The position numbers and the translations under genes are program-made. Below are positions 1 to 7,948 of a stretch of 64,000 nt of DNA, one piece after another (within the stretch, counting starts at the first letter, position 1; each line of letters begins with the position of its first letter). The notes under the pieces were generated by a model. It saw only the letters and a list, made by a program, of their open reading frames with translations. It was not told the DNA's origin and ran no database searches. The stretch comes from Hyphomicrobiales bacterium (GTDB taxonomy: Bacteria > Pseudomonadota > Alphaproteobacteria > Rhizobiales > Rhizobiaceae), in assembly GCA_900468535.1 (NCBI GenBank), contig UBTY01000030.1:38696-102695 (forward strand). Direction: 5' to 3'.

Positions 1-54
1 AGCCTGATCAACTGGGACTACGTGCTGGAGCGCTACGAAGCCGCTACCAAGTAA
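1..54 (+). CDS. C-terminal 17 codons of a gene entering from the left
   Basis: An open frame runs from the first base to a TAA stop at 52-54 and encodes a tail ending WDYVLERYEAATK. A strong rho-independent terminator follows 25 bp later, which supports this being a true gene end. Only 17 residues are visible, so the family cannot be named. The tail resembles those of some glycosyltransferases, but that is a weak impression. Confidence 0.6.
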   Translation, partial: SLINWDYVLERYEAATK

Positions 55-79
55 GGCCGGCATAGCCGACTGAACACGA

Positions 80-110
80 CGCCCGGTGTTGAAACGCACC
101 GGGCGTTTTT
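80..110 (+). terminator. Rho-independent terminator
   Basis: A 9-bp perfect stem (CGCCCGGTG at 80-88 with CACCGGGCG at 97-105) has an 8-nt loop and is followed directly by five T residues. It lies 25 bp after the stop of the gene entering from the left and 50 bp before the next gene, so it ends the leftmost transcript. Confidence 0.9.
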
Positions 111-160
111 CGTTGGGGCAGCGTCACAGACCTGTCACGCAGGATGCCTAAAGCACCGCC

Positions 161-1009
161 ATGACACATATTTCCGATACTCCGCTTTTCCGCTTCGGCA
201 TCGTCGCTGACCCGCAATATGCCGACATCGAGCCGCATATGGCGATGAACCGCTACTATGCCGCAAGCCTCGGCAAGCTTGCCGATGCGATCGAGGTCTT
301 CAACGGCGAGGATCTGAGCTTCATCATGACGCTTGGCGATATCATCGACCGGGACTTCGCGAGCTTCGACGACATCCTGCCGGTTTACGAGCGCTCAAGG
401 CATGAAGCACGGTTTCTTCTCGGCAATCACGATTTTTCCGTCGCGCCCGAGCATCTGGCCTCCGTCGCCGAGCGCGTGGGCCTGACCTCGCCATACTACA
501 GCTTCATCAGGCATGGCTGGCGCTTCATCGTCCTGAACGGCAACGAAGTCAGCACCTTTGCGCCACCATCAGGGCATCCGCATCGCGCTCTTGCGGCAAC
601 CATGCTTGCCGATCTCCGCGCAAAGGGAGCAATCAATGCGCAGGAATGGAATGCTGCCTTGAGCGACGAGCAGTTCGTCTGGCTGGAAAACGAGATCAAA
701 GCAGCGACGCAGGCGGGCGAGCGGGTGGTCGTCATGAACCACTATCCCGTCTATCCGCCAAACGAGCATGACTGCTGGGACCGCGAGCGCATCATCGGAT
801 TGCTGACCGCAAACGACTGCGTCGCGGCCTATTTCAACGGCCATAACCACGCCGGCAATTTCGGCAAGCGCGGCGGCTGCTACTTCGTCAACTTCAAGGG
901 CATGGTCGATACCGAAAGCGACAACACCTTCGCGATCGCCGAGGTCTGGGGCGATCGGCTGGAAATCCGGGGCTTCGGCCGCGAGGACGACAGGACGTTG
1001 CCACTCTGA
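161..1009 (+). CDS. Calcineurin-like metallophosphoesterase, ADPRibase-Mn type
   Basis: A 282-aa protein with the dimetal phosphoesterase motifs in order: DPQ at residues 17-19, GDIIDR at about 59-64, GNHD at 88-91, then NHYP and GHNH in the C-terminal third. A Q at the third position of the first motif, followed by YADI, is characteristic of the Mn-dependent ADP-ribose/CDP-alcohol diphosphatase group (human ADPRM). The likely reaction is hydrolysis of ADP-ribose or CDP-alcohols in the cytoplasm. No signal peptide is visible and no clear Shine-Dalgarno sequence precedes the ATG. It appears monocistronic; the next gene is convergent. Confidence 0.85.
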   Translation: MTHISDTPLFRFGIVADPQYADIEPHMAMNRYYAASLGKLADAIEVFNGEDLSFIMTLGDIIDRDFASFDDILPVYERSRHEARFLLGNHDFSVAPEHLASVAERVGLTSPYYSFIRHGWRFIVLNGNEVSTFAPPSGHPHRALAATMLADLRAKGAINAQEWNAALSDEQFVWLENEIKAATQAGERVVVMNHYPVYPPNEHDCWDRERIIGLLTANDCVAAYFNGHNHAGNFGKRGGCYFVNFKGMVDTESDNTFAIAEVWGDRLEIRGFGREDDRTLPL

Positions 1010-1012
1010 CCC

Positions 1013-1912
1013 CTATGCCGCCGCTTCGATCGGCAACGCCTTGATGTCGGTCACGTCTCGCTTTGGCGGCACGCCGAACATGCGGCTGTATTCGCGGCTG
1101 AACTGCGAGGCGCTTTCGTAGCCGACCTGGTAGGCGGCACTCGCAACGCTGGCGCCATCGGCAACCATCAGCCGCCGCGCCTCCAATAGCCGCATGTGCT
1201 TCTGATATTGCAGCGGCGTCATCGAGGTCAGCGTCTTGAAGTGCTGATGAAACGACGAAGGGCTCATCCGCGCGATGGCGGCAAGCTCTTCGATGCGGAC
1301 CGGTTCGGAGAAGTTGTCCCGCAGCCTGTAGATGGCGTCGGCAACCCGGCGCGTATGGCTGCCGGGAAGGGCGAGCTTGCAGATCTCCCGGCCGTTCGGT
1401 CCGGTCAGTAGCCAGTAGCAGATCTCCCGCATGATCGAGCGCGACAGCACCGGAATTGCGCCCGGCCGGTCCAGAAGCTGCAGCAGGCGCCGGATGCAAT
1501 CCTCCAGCGTGGCATCGAGATCCTGAACGAAGACGGTGGCGATGCCGTCGCCCGCCGGCTTCGGCGGGCTCGGCATTTCGTCCATGACCTCGCGCATGAT
1601 GGCCGGGTCGAAGTCGATGTTGAGGCCGAGATAAGGCCTGTCGGGGCTCGCCGCCACGATCTGTCCGGCGGCGGGTATCTCCACCGTGACGATGAGAAGC
1701 TGGTTCTCGCCGTAGTCGAGCACCCGGTCGCCCGCCGCGATCTTCTTGGCGCCCTGCGCGACGAGGCAGATCGTCGGTTTGTAAATGCGATGGTGCGGCA
1801 TCACCGGCTGGCTCGCGCGTGTCAGCACCAGCCCTTCGATCGCCGTATGCATCATCCCGTCACCGCCGCCCATGGCGTCGATGTAGCTGGCGATCACGCT
1901 CTTCAAATCCAT
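1013..1912 (-). CDS. AraC-family transcriptional regulator
   Basis: A 299-aa protein: an N-terminal AraC_N-type ligand/dimerisation domain (about residues 20-180), then two helix-turn-helix units at the C terminus (first around IEELAAIARMSPSSFHQHFK, second ending in the typical YESASQFSREYSRMFGVPP). The frame is open further upstream, but the ATG at 1912 has a GAGGAG Shine-Dalgarno 10 nt before it. It is transcribed away from a short-chain dehydrogenase at 2093, and such pairs usually mean that the regulator controls its neighbour. The effector cannot be read from sequence. Confidence 0.88.
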   Translation of the reverse strand: MDLKSVIASYIDAMGGGDGMMHTAIEGLVLTRASQPVMPHHRIYKPTICLVAQGAKKIAAGDRVLDYGENQLLIVTVEIPAAGQIVAASPDRPYLGLNIDFDPAIMREVMDEMPSPPKPAGDGIATVFVQDLDATLEDCIRRLLQLLDRPGAIPVLSRSIMREICYWLLTGPNGREICKLALPGSHTRRVADAIYRLRDNFSEPVRIEELAAIARMSPSSFHQHFKTLTSMTPLQYQKHMRLLEARRLMVADGASVASAAYQVGYESASQFSREYSRMFGVPPKRDVTDIKALPIEAAA

Positions 1913-2092
1913 GGCCGCGTTGCTCCTCGCGTTCATTCCGGCAGGCATCCGGCATGAGCAGATCTTATGCTTCTCTCGCGGTCCCGCAAGGCGATTGGAG
2001 GAATAGGCAAGAAATTCGAGAGTTCCGGCATTCAAACAAAGCCCATGCAAGGCGTATTTTCTATCCATCGACTTTCACTGAAGGAGACGGAA

Positions 2093-2872
2093 ATGTCGGA
2101 CGAAAATACAGAAAATCCAACATCCAAGCTCGCAATCATCACCGGCGGCAGCCGCGGTCTCGGCCGCAATACGGCAATCAGCCTGGCGCGGCGTGGCGTT
2201 GATGTCATCATTACATACCGCTCGAATAAGGCGGAAGCAGACGCTGCGGTCGCGGAGATTTCGGCACTCGGAACCAGAGCGTTTGCGATCGCCCTCGATA
2301 CCGGCAAGGTCGCAAGCTTCGGTGCTTTCGTCGAGGAGGTGACGTCGGTCCTGCGATCGCTCGGCCGGACGAATTTCGACTACCTCGTCAACAATGCGGG
2401 CATCAGCCATCATGCCCCGTTCGCCGAGGTGACGGAGGAGGACTTCGACGCTCTCTGCAACGTCCATTTCAAGGGTGTGTTCTTCCTGACGCAGAAGCTT
2501 CTGCCGCTGATTGCCGATGGCGGCCGGATCATCAACGTATCGACGGGGCTGGCGCGCTTTACCGTTCCCGGATTGGGTGCCTATGCATCGATGAAGGGCG
2601 CGATCGAGGTCCTCACCCGCTATCTCGCCAAGGAACTCGGCAGCCGCGGCATTGCCGTCAATACGGTCGCACCGGGCGCGATCGCCACCGATTTCAGCGG
2701 TGGCCTCGTTCGTGACAATCCGACCTACAACAAGCTCGTTGCCGACGCGACGGCTCTTGGCCGCGCAGGGTTGCCGGACGATATCGGTCCGATGATCGCG
2801 TCGCTGCTGTCGGAAGACAATCGCTGGGTCAATGGGCAGCGCATCGAGGTGTCGGGCGGCGCCTACCTCTAG
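2093..2872 (+). CDS. Short-chain dehydrogenase/reductase (SDR)
   Basis: A 259-aa classical SDR with the cofactor motif TGGSRGLGRN at the N terminus, NNAG in the middle, a catalytic Ser in INVSTG and the catalytic YASMK pair. The cofactor preference looks like NADP(H) from the basic residue in the glycine-rich loop. The start is ATG 2093, with AAGGAG 8 nt upstream; the longer open frame reaches into the shared promoter region. It is probably controlled by the divergent AraC regulator. Its last 4 bases overlap the end of the convergent WYL regulator. Confidence 0.9.
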   Translation: MSDENTENPTSKLAIITGGSRGLGRNTAISLARRGVDVIITYRSNKAEADAAVAEISALGTRAFAIALDTGKVASFGAFVEEVTSVLRSLGRTNFDYLVNNAGISHHAPFAEVTEEDFDALCNVHFKGVFFLTQKLLPLIADGGRIINVSTGLARFTVPGLGAYASMKGAIEVLTRYLAKELGSRGIAVNTVAPGAIATDFSGGLVRDNPTYNKLVADATALGRAGLPDDIGPMIASLLSEDNRWVNGQRIEVSGGAYL

Positions 2873-3573
2873 AACCTTGCTGCCGCGGGCGGCGGCTCCG
2901 TCCAGCCCGCGGTCCACAGACCACGCAACTGGTCGCCTTCACCCTTGAAGTATGCCTCGACAGTCTCGCAATGTTCCACGCGGTCGGAGCGGAAGTTGCG
3001 GATAGCAGAACGCAGTTCGCACCACGCGACGATGTTGGTGGTCTGCGAGTAGTAGATCAGCGCGATCGGGCGGACAGTTCGCTCGGTCGCACGACCGAGT
3101 TCATCGCGATAATCAAGGCTGAGTTTCTGTTCATCGCGGATCGCGCGCCTGATAGTGCCGAGATCGACGCTGACAGGCGCCTCGGCGGCCGATCCCCAGG
3201 CATAGAGTGCCCGCCGGTTCATCGCCTGTCGCAAAGGCGAGGGAACAGCACCGGCGATCTTCTGGTTGACGCGCTTCGCGGCCTGTTTCAATTCCTCATC
3301 GCCGGTTCGCTCCAGAAGCGCCAGAGACAACACGATCGCCTCGACCTCCTCGATCGAGAACATCAGCGGCGGCAGGTCGAAACCCGGCCGCATGATGTAG
3401 CCGATGCCGCGCCCGCCCTCGATCGGCACCCGCATCGCCTGCAGGGCGGCGATATCCCGGTAGATCGATCGGACGGTCACCTCGAGCGCTTCGGCCATGG
3501 CAGCCGCCGTCAACGGCTGCCGCGCCAGCCGCAGCATCTGGATGATCTCGAAAAGGCGCGAAGCCTTGCGCAT
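2869..3573 (-). CDS. YafY-type HTH/WYL-domain transcriptional regulator
   Basis: A 234-aa protein with an N-terminal winged helix of the HTH_11 type (residues 1-60, including EVTVRSIYRDIAAL) and a C-terminal WYL domain (about 135-225) that senses small ligands. The gene overlaps the convergent SDR by 4 bp. An 18-bp palindrome lies 26 bp upstream of its ATG, between this gene and the divergent LysE gene. It probably represses itself and perhaps the exporter. Confidence 0.88.
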   Translation of the reverse strand: MRKASRLFEIIQMLRLARQPLTAAAMAEALEVTVRSIYRDIAALQAMRVPIEGGRGIGYIMRPGFDLPPLMFSIEEVEAIVLSLALLERTGDEELKQAAKRVNQKIAGAVPSPLRQAMNRRALYAWGSAAEAPVSVDLGTIRRAIRDEQKLSLDYRDELGRATERTVRPIALIYYSQTTNIVAWCELRSAIRNFRSDRVEHCETVEAYFKGEGDQLRGLWTAGWTEPPPAAARF

Positions 3574-3598
3574 TTAGCCTCTCCACAAGCCGACGCTC

Positions 3599-3616
3599 CT
3601 GACAATACACTGTCAG
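3599..3616. promoter_or_regulatory. Palindromic operator candidate for the WYL regulator
   Basis: The sequence CTGACAATACACTGTCAG is a 6-bp inverted repeat with a 6-nt spacer. It lies 26 bp upstream of the WYL regulator start and about 90-150 bp upstream of the divergent LysE frame. TGACA/TGTCA half-sites fit a dimeric WYL regulator, but assigning it to this regulator is inference from position. Confidence 0.55.
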
Positions 3617-3757
3617 TTGGGCTCCCGTATAGATTTCCCTATCGATCTGAAAAATAACGAACCTTCGAGGAAGGTCGTTCGAATGGGGAGCCTGCAACTG
3701 ACATGACCTACACAAAATCTCTGGCTCTACTTTACGCTCCTGTTCGGCATCATCGTC

Positions 3758-4339
3758 GTGCCCGGCATGGATATGCTGTTCGTGCTGGCGAATTCACTGA
3801 CGGGCGGACGGCGGACCGGGATGGCGGCGACGGCCGGCATCATGGCCGGTGGCGTCGTGCATTCGCTCTATGGCGCAATCGGCGTCGGGATACTGGCGAG
3901 CCTGCTGCCATCCCTGTTCAATCCGCTGCTTTTCGCGGGCGCCGCCTACATGGCCTGGATCGGATACACGCTGATCCGCAGCTCGATCGTCGTGAATAGC
4001 GTCGAGGCCGATGCGTCGCGTTCCAGTTGGCGGGCCTTCCGCCGTGGTGCCGCCACCTGCCTGATGAACCCGAAAGCCTATCTGTTCATGATTGCCGTCT
4101 ACCCGCAGTTCCTGAAGCCGATCTATGGGCCGATATGGCTTCAAGGCATCGTCATGGGTGCAATGACGATGGCGACGCAGGCTGCAATCTACGGAACGCT
4201 GGCCCTGACGGCTGGCCGCAGCCGCACTCTTCTCGTCTCCAATCCTGCTGCAACCGTCATGGTCGGCAGGATCGCCGGCGCGTTGCTGATCGCCGTCTCG
4301 GTGCTGACCGCCTGGCAGGGTTGGCGGGTGCCGGCATAG
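3758..4339 (+). CDS. LysE/RhtB-family amino-acid exporter, start region frameshifted
   Basis: A predicted multi-pass membrane protein of the LysE/RhtB exporter family (PGMDMLFVLANSL, the family N-terminal signature, then a small-residue-rich membrane core). The translatable frame begins only at a GTG at 3758. The 17 codons just upstream in the same frame (3707-3757) still encode a family-like first helix (TQNLWLYFTLLFG) but are closed off by TGA at 3704. The ATG at 3703 is in the neighbouring frame. Removing one base after that ATG would restore a 210-aa protein, the normal family length. It is either a recent frameshift, a sequencing error or a shortened protein. Confidence 0.7.
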   Translation: MPGMDMLFVLANSLTGGRRTGMAATAGIMAGGVVHSLYGAIGVGILASLLPSLFNPLLFAGAAYMAWIGYTLIRSSIVVNSVEADASRSSWRAFRRGAATCLMNPKAYLFMIAVYPQFLKPIYGPIWLQGIVMGAMTMATQAAIYGTLALTAGRSRTLLVSNPAATVMVGRIAGALLIAVSVLTAWQGWRVPA

Positions 4340-4484
4340 GCCGGTCTGCACGAACCGATTAGAATACTGAAATGATTGCGGTATCACCCACTTGTTACTT
4401 CGTGCCCGGCATAAGTTTGACATCATGCCGGCGTTGAAACGGAGCGCCGGGCTTCGGATCTCGGTGTCGAAGAGGAGTGATGAT

Positions 4485-4937
4485 ATGCGCATGAAAGCAA
4501 TTGCCGCGGCGGTTCTGGTCGCGGGCATGGGGGTGAGCACGGTCTTTGCGGCCGGCGAAGGAACGCACGATGCGCGCGTCGCGATGATGAAGAAGATCGG
4601 CGGCGCCACCGGCTCGCTCGCTTCCATCGCCAAGGGCGAGAAGCCCTATGACGCCGAAGCGGTGAAGACGGCGCTGGCGACGATCTCGGAAACCGCCAAG
4701 GCTTTCCCGGATCAGTTCAAGCCGGGCACGGAAAACGCCTCCGCGGACTCCGAGGCAAGCCCGAAGATCTGGGAAAACATGGATGACTTCAAGGCGCGTT
4801 CGCTGAAGCTTTCGAGCGATGCCGATGCGCTGGTCGCGCAGCTTCCTGCCGATGCCGCAGGTGTTGGCGCTGGCCTGAAGACCCTCGGCGCGAACTGTGG
4901 CGGCTGTCATCAGAGCTACCGAGTGAAGAAGGATTAG
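4485..4937 (+). CDS. Cytochrome c' (c-556 type)
   Basis: A 150-aa periplasmic haem protein with a Sec signal peptide (residues 1 to about 22, ending VFA), a four-helix-bundle body and a C-terminal CGGCH haem-attachment site at 138-142. The C-terminal position of CxxCH is diagnostic of the cytochrome c' fold. The start at ATG 4485 follows GAGGAG at good spacing. It stands 95 bp before a dihaem cytochrome c and may share its transcript. Cytochromes c' bind NO or act in electron transfer; which applies here is unknown. Confidence 0.9.
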   Translation: MRMKAIAAAVLVAGMGVSTVFAAGEGTHDARVAMMKKIGGATGSLASIAKGEKPYDAEAVKTALATISETAKAFPDQFKPGTENASADSEASPKIWENMDDFKARSLKLSSDADALVAQLPADAAGVGAGLKTLGANCGGCHQSYRVKKD

Positions 4938-5032
4938 CCGACCCGATCGCCATCGTTGCGATCCGCCGCGGCCTTGCCCGCCCGGCGGATCGCTTTATGT
5001 TTGAGCGCCTGTAGTGGCCAAGGGGGCGGAAT

Positions 5033-5947
5033 ATGGTTCGCAGGTTCATCCGGTTTCTACTCTGTCTCGTCGGCATCGCGGTTGTCGGCGGCGCGGTGTT
5101 TTACGTGATAACGGCGCCGAACCCGCTGCCCGACAGCCACTGGTCCGGGCTCGGCGAACCCGATGTGAAGAACGGCGAAACTGTCTTCTGGGCCGGCGGC
5201 TGCGTCAGCTGTCATGCCGCCCCCGGGGCTGAGGGCGATGCCAAGCTGGTGCTGTCAGGCGGACTGGCCCTGAAAAGCCCGTTCGGAACCTTCCATGTCC
5301 CCAACATCTCGCCCGACGACAAGGCGGGTATCGGCAGCTGGACGCTCGCCCAGTTCGGTAATGCGATGAAGCGTGGCGTGGCGCCGAACGGCGAGCATCT
5401 CTACCCGTCGTTCCCCTACGGCTCGTATGCCCGCATGACGGACAAGGATGTTAATGACCTGTTCGGTTATCTCAAGACGCTGCCGAAGAGCGCAAACGTT
5501 GCGCCGCCGCACGAATTGCCGTTCCCGTTCAATATCCGGCTGGCTCTCGGTGGATGGAAATTCCTGTATTTCAACGAGCAGCCGCGCGTCGTGCTTGAAA
5601 ACCCCGACGAAAAGGTCAAGCGAGGCCAGTATCTCGTGGAGGGCCCCGGCCATTGCGGCGAGTGTCATACGCCGCGTGATGCGCTGGGCGGCTTCAAGCC
5701 GGGCATGTGGCTTGCCGGCGCTCCCAATCCGGAGGGCGAGGGCCGTATCCCTGACATCACCCCCGGTTCGAAAACAATAGGCTCGTGGAGCGAGAGCGAT
5801 ATCGCCAATTACCTCGAAACCGGATTCACGCCCGATTTCGATTCAGCCGGCGGATCGATGACGGAAGTTCAGCAGAATATCGCCCATCTGCCGAAGTCGG
5901 ATCTCGAAGCGATCGCTGCATACCTCAAGGCCGTCCCGAGTCATTAG
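5033..5947 (+). CDS. Membrane-anchored dihaem cytochrome c
   Basis: A 304-aa protein with one N-terminal membrane segment (residues about 6-26) and two haem c sites, CVSCH at 57-61 and CGECH at 208-212. The arrangement matches the dihaem cytochrome subunits that take electrons from periplasmic dehydrogenases. Together with the cytochrome c' just upstream it forms a small periplasmic electron-transfer unit. Its stop codon TAG is made of a TA target plus the first base of the mobile element that follows. Confidence 0.88.
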   Translation: MVRRFIRFLLCLVGIAVVGGAVFYVITAPNPLPDSHWSGLGEPDVKNGETVFWAGGCVSCHAAPGAEGDAKLVLSGGLALKSPFGTFHVPNISPDDKAGIGSWTLAQFGNAMKRGVAPNGEHLYPSFPYGSYARMTDKDVNDLFGYLKTLPKSANVAPPHELPFPFNIRLALGGWKFLYFNEQPRVVLENPDEKVKRGQYLVEGPGHCGECHTPRDALGGFKPGMWLAGAPNPEGEGRIPDITPGSKTIGSWSESDIANYLETGFTPDFDSAGGSMTEVQQNIAHLPKSDLEAIAAYLKAVPSH

Positions 5948-6220
5948 AGCCTTTCCGGGTTATATTGAACCATTCTGCCGGGGCAGGTTTTCGACAGGGC
6001 AAAGGCGATTGGCGAAGGGCATACCCCTTGGTACGTCAGAGCCGATCGCCTTTGATCCTGGCGGAAAGATGCCCGGCCCCTCCGGGGTTGGCTGAAACGG
6101 GCCGCCTGATCGACCGGCCGGCTTGGCCGTATGCGTTGGCTACGACGCGCGCCGGCCGGTCGACCATCCGACTCCGTTTGAGCCAACAGAATGGTTCAAT
6201 ATAACCCGGAAAGGCTCTAA
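5944..6220. mobile_element. MITE-like non-coding element with 34-bp perfect terminal inverted repeats
   Basis: The arms at 5944-5977 and 6187-6220 are perfect reverse complements over 34 bp, counting the flanking TA on each side. The inside (209 bp) holds no plausible gene but contains two further inverted repeats: 6000-6013 with 6041-6054 (one mismatch) and 6110-6122 with 6151-6163 (perfect, 13 bp). Flanking TA dinucleotides fit a TA target duplication as made by IS630/mariner-type transposases. It sits exactly in the stop codon of the upstream cytochrome gene and could also serve as its terminator. Confidence 0.8.
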
Positions 6221-6235
6221 GGCGTCGATTTCGCC

Positions 6236-6814
6236 TCAGGCCGCCTTCGGCTGGTGCTCGGCGCCGAACATCAGCACGTATTGATCGAGCTCGTCGCCGC
6301 TATGGCCGAGCGCGCGATAGATTTCCGCCGCGAATGTCACGGGCGCGGAGCCTGCCGCCGTGATGACCTTGCCGTCGCGCACCGCATGCGGTCCGTCGCG
6401 ATAGCGCGTCTTGCCGGTATATCCGGGAGCCATGGCGATGAAATCTGCGGCATTGCTGGTGTGCGCGACGCGGTCAAGGACCCCGGCGCTGGCGAGCGGC
6501 AGTGTCGCGCCGCAGATGCCCGCGACGACCTTGCCGTGCGCCATGAAGTCCTCGATGATATCAGCGACGTCGGGCGCCTTTTCCGTTTCCCAGACGGTGC
6601 CGCCGCAGAGCACGAGCGCGTCGAATGCGTGGGCGTGAAGATTGTTCGTGCTGATATCAGGGGCGACGCGCATGCCGCCCATCGATCTGACGTCGACGCC
6701 ATCAGGTGAGGCTGTCACGACGTCGAAGCCGAAATAGGTGCGCGCCGAAGCCGTCAGCGGCGCAACCTCCCAATCGGCGAAACCTTCGGTGAGCAGGATT
6801 GCAAGTCGGGTCAT
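6236..6814 (-). CDS. DJ-1/PfpI-family protein
   Basis: A 192-aa class I glutamine-amidotransferase-like protein of the DJ-1/PfpI superfamily. The nucleophile-elbow cysteine is in GICGAT, and an acidic residue near the N terminus (TEGFADWE) fits the family active site. Members include protein deglycases, glyoxalase-III-like enzymes and chaperones; the exact activity cannot be decided. The start ATG 6814 is preceded by AAGGAGAA. It lies 53 bp downstream of a GNAT acetyltransferase on the same strand and is probably co-transcribed. The longer open frame upstream is not family-like. Confidence 0.85.
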   Translation of the reverse strand: MTRLAILLTEGFADWEVAPLTASARTYFGFDVVTASPDGVDVRSMGGMRVAPDISTNNLHAHAFDALVLCGGTVWETEKAPDVADIIEDFMAHGKVVAGICGATLPLASAGVLDRVAHTSNAADFIAMAPGYTGKTRYRDGPHAVRDGKVITAAGSAPVTFAAEIYRALGHSGDELDQYVLMFGAEHQPKAA

Positions 6815-6867
6815 TGCCTTCTCCTTGCCGGGCCATCTCCTCAGGGGGAACGAGCGGCCACTGCCGC

Positions 6868-7362
6868 TCACGCCAGAGCTTGCATATAGCGCATGCCGGT
6901 GACGGGGCGAGGGACGAAGTCCATGTTCTCGTAGAAGCGGTGCGCCTGCACGTTGCCGGTCGCGGCGCTGACGGAAAGGTAGGCGCAGCCCGCCGAACGG
7001 GCAGTATCGCGGGCGCGGTTGACGAGATGCTGGCCGATGCCGTGGCCGCGGTGGCCGTCGCGGACGAAGAGGTGATGCAGGTCCATGCCGCGCGCTCCGT
7101 CCTGCGCCCTGTAGAGCGGGACGAGAATGGCGTAGCCGATCAGGCGATTGTCGGTTTCGGCAACCAGCGCATTGATCCACGGTACCGGGCCGAAGAGGTC
7201 GCGTTCGAGCTGCTCGGGGGTAGAGGCGGCGGCGTCGCCATGATGGGTGGCGAGAAGCGCGATCATCTCGTTGAGTTCGGGCAGATCACGCGGCTTGGCG
7301 GCCCGGATGTTGATCACCGGCGGGCGGATCAATGAAATTTCGCTGTCTTCGATTTCAATCAT
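6868..7362 (-). CDS. GNAT-family N-acetyltransferase
   Basis: A 164-aa acetyltransferase with the acetyl-CoA-binding signature V-R-D-G-H-R-G-H-G-I-G (motif A, about residues 108-118) and a C-terminal RFYENMDF segment typical of GNAT motif B. The substrate is unknown. It is the first gene of a probable two-gene operon with the DJ-1/PfpI gene. Confidence 0.82.
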   Translation of the reverse strand: MIEIEDSEISLIRPPVINIRAAKPRDLPELNEMIALLATHHGDAAASTPEQLERDLFGPVPWINALVAETDNRLIGYAILVPLYRAQDGARGMDLHHLFVRDGHRGHGIGQHLVNRARDTARSAGCAYLSVSAATGNVQAHRFYENMDFVPRPVTGMRYMQALA

Positions 7363-7463
7363 GGTCCTGCGTCCTTTTGTGGTTTTCTGCCGTCAGGACG
7401 CTGCCGATACAACAAAGCCGCCTGACGGCGGCTTGTTGACAATATGATCTGTCCAGCCGCCCT

Positions 7464-7613
7464 TTACAGGTACAGCCAAAAATACGAGCTGGTGATGTGC
7501 GCGTGCTTGATCATGCGCAGATACATCGGCGCAAACGCGGTCTTTGTCAAGCCGCCCCCGAAACGCTGGTAGCCTGTGGGTGCGCGGAGATCGAACTTGT
7601 CACCTAAGCGCAT
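7464..7613 (-). CDS. Possible 49-aa small ORF or gene remnant
   Basis: An ATG-to-TAA frame of 49 codons rich in aromatic residues near its end (AHITSSYFWLYL). It is divergent from dmeR and starts 5 bp from the G/C-tract operator; TATAAT lies directly in front of its ATG on this strand. No family is recognised and there is no well-placed Shine-Dalgarno. It may be the 3' remnant of a lost gene. Confidence 0.25.
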   Translation of the reverse strand: MRLGDKFDLRAPTGYQRFGGGLTKTAFAPMYLRMIKHAHITSSYFWLYL

Positions 7614-7617
7614 CTAT

Positions 7618-7636
7618 TATAGGGTACCCCCCTATG
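7618..7636. promoter_or_regulatory. DmeR (RcnR/CsoR-type) operator
   Basis: ATAGGG-TACCC-CCCTAT (7619-7635) is an inverted repeat built around a run of six C residues, the hallmark of RcnR/CsoR-family operators, which use G/C tracts flanked by AT-rich inverted repeats. It lies 17 bp upstream of dmeR, so metal-free DmeR is expected to repress dmeRF here. Confidence 0.75.
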
Positions 7637-7652
7637 CTATTATGGAATGACG

Positions 7653-7925
7653 ATGTCTCACACCGCGCACCACAAGAAGAAACTCCTCGCCAGGGTCGGC
7701 CGGCTGAAGGGCCAGATGGAAGCCGTCGAGCGCGCCCTGGAAGGTGAGCGGCCCTGCGGCGAGATCCTGCAGTTGCTCGCCTCCATTCGTGGTGCGCTGA
7801 ACGGCCTGACCGGCGAAGTTCTCGACGATCATCTGCACGAGCATGTGCTGCATGCTGCCGATGACAAGGCGAGGGGCGAGGCGGTGCAGGAAATATCGGA
7901 AGTATTGCGGACCTACATCCGCTGA
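7653..7925 (+). CDS. dmeR: DmeR, Ni/Co-responsive RcnR/CsoR-family repressor
   Basis: A 90-aa all-helical metal sensor. With the start at ATG 7653 the metal-site fingerprint is His3, Cys35, His60 and His64, the same numbers as in E. coli RcnR, which supports this start over the ATG two codons earlier. In Rhizobium leguminosarum and Agrobacterium the DmeR-DmeF pair is known to control cobalt and nickel efflux. The gene is followed 23 bp later by a CDF transporter, and the operator lies just upstream. Confidence 0.88.
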   Translation: MSHTAHHKKKLLARVGRLKGQMEAVERALEGERPCGEILQLLASIRGALNGLTGEVLDDHLHEHVLHAADDKARGEAVQEISEVLRTYIR

Positions 7926-7948
7926 CGACGACTGGAAGGAAAGCCATC

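Noticed and set aside
4406..4431. CCGGCAT/ATGCCGG hairpin upstream of the cytochrome c' gene
   Set aside because: A 7-bp stem with a 12-nt loop and no T-run; too weak to call as terminator or riboswitch.
7415..7434. 8-bp hairpin AAGCCGCC/GGCGGCTT as terminator
   Set aside because: No clear T-run follows on either strand and no gene ends next to it; the nearest gene starts here on the minus strand.
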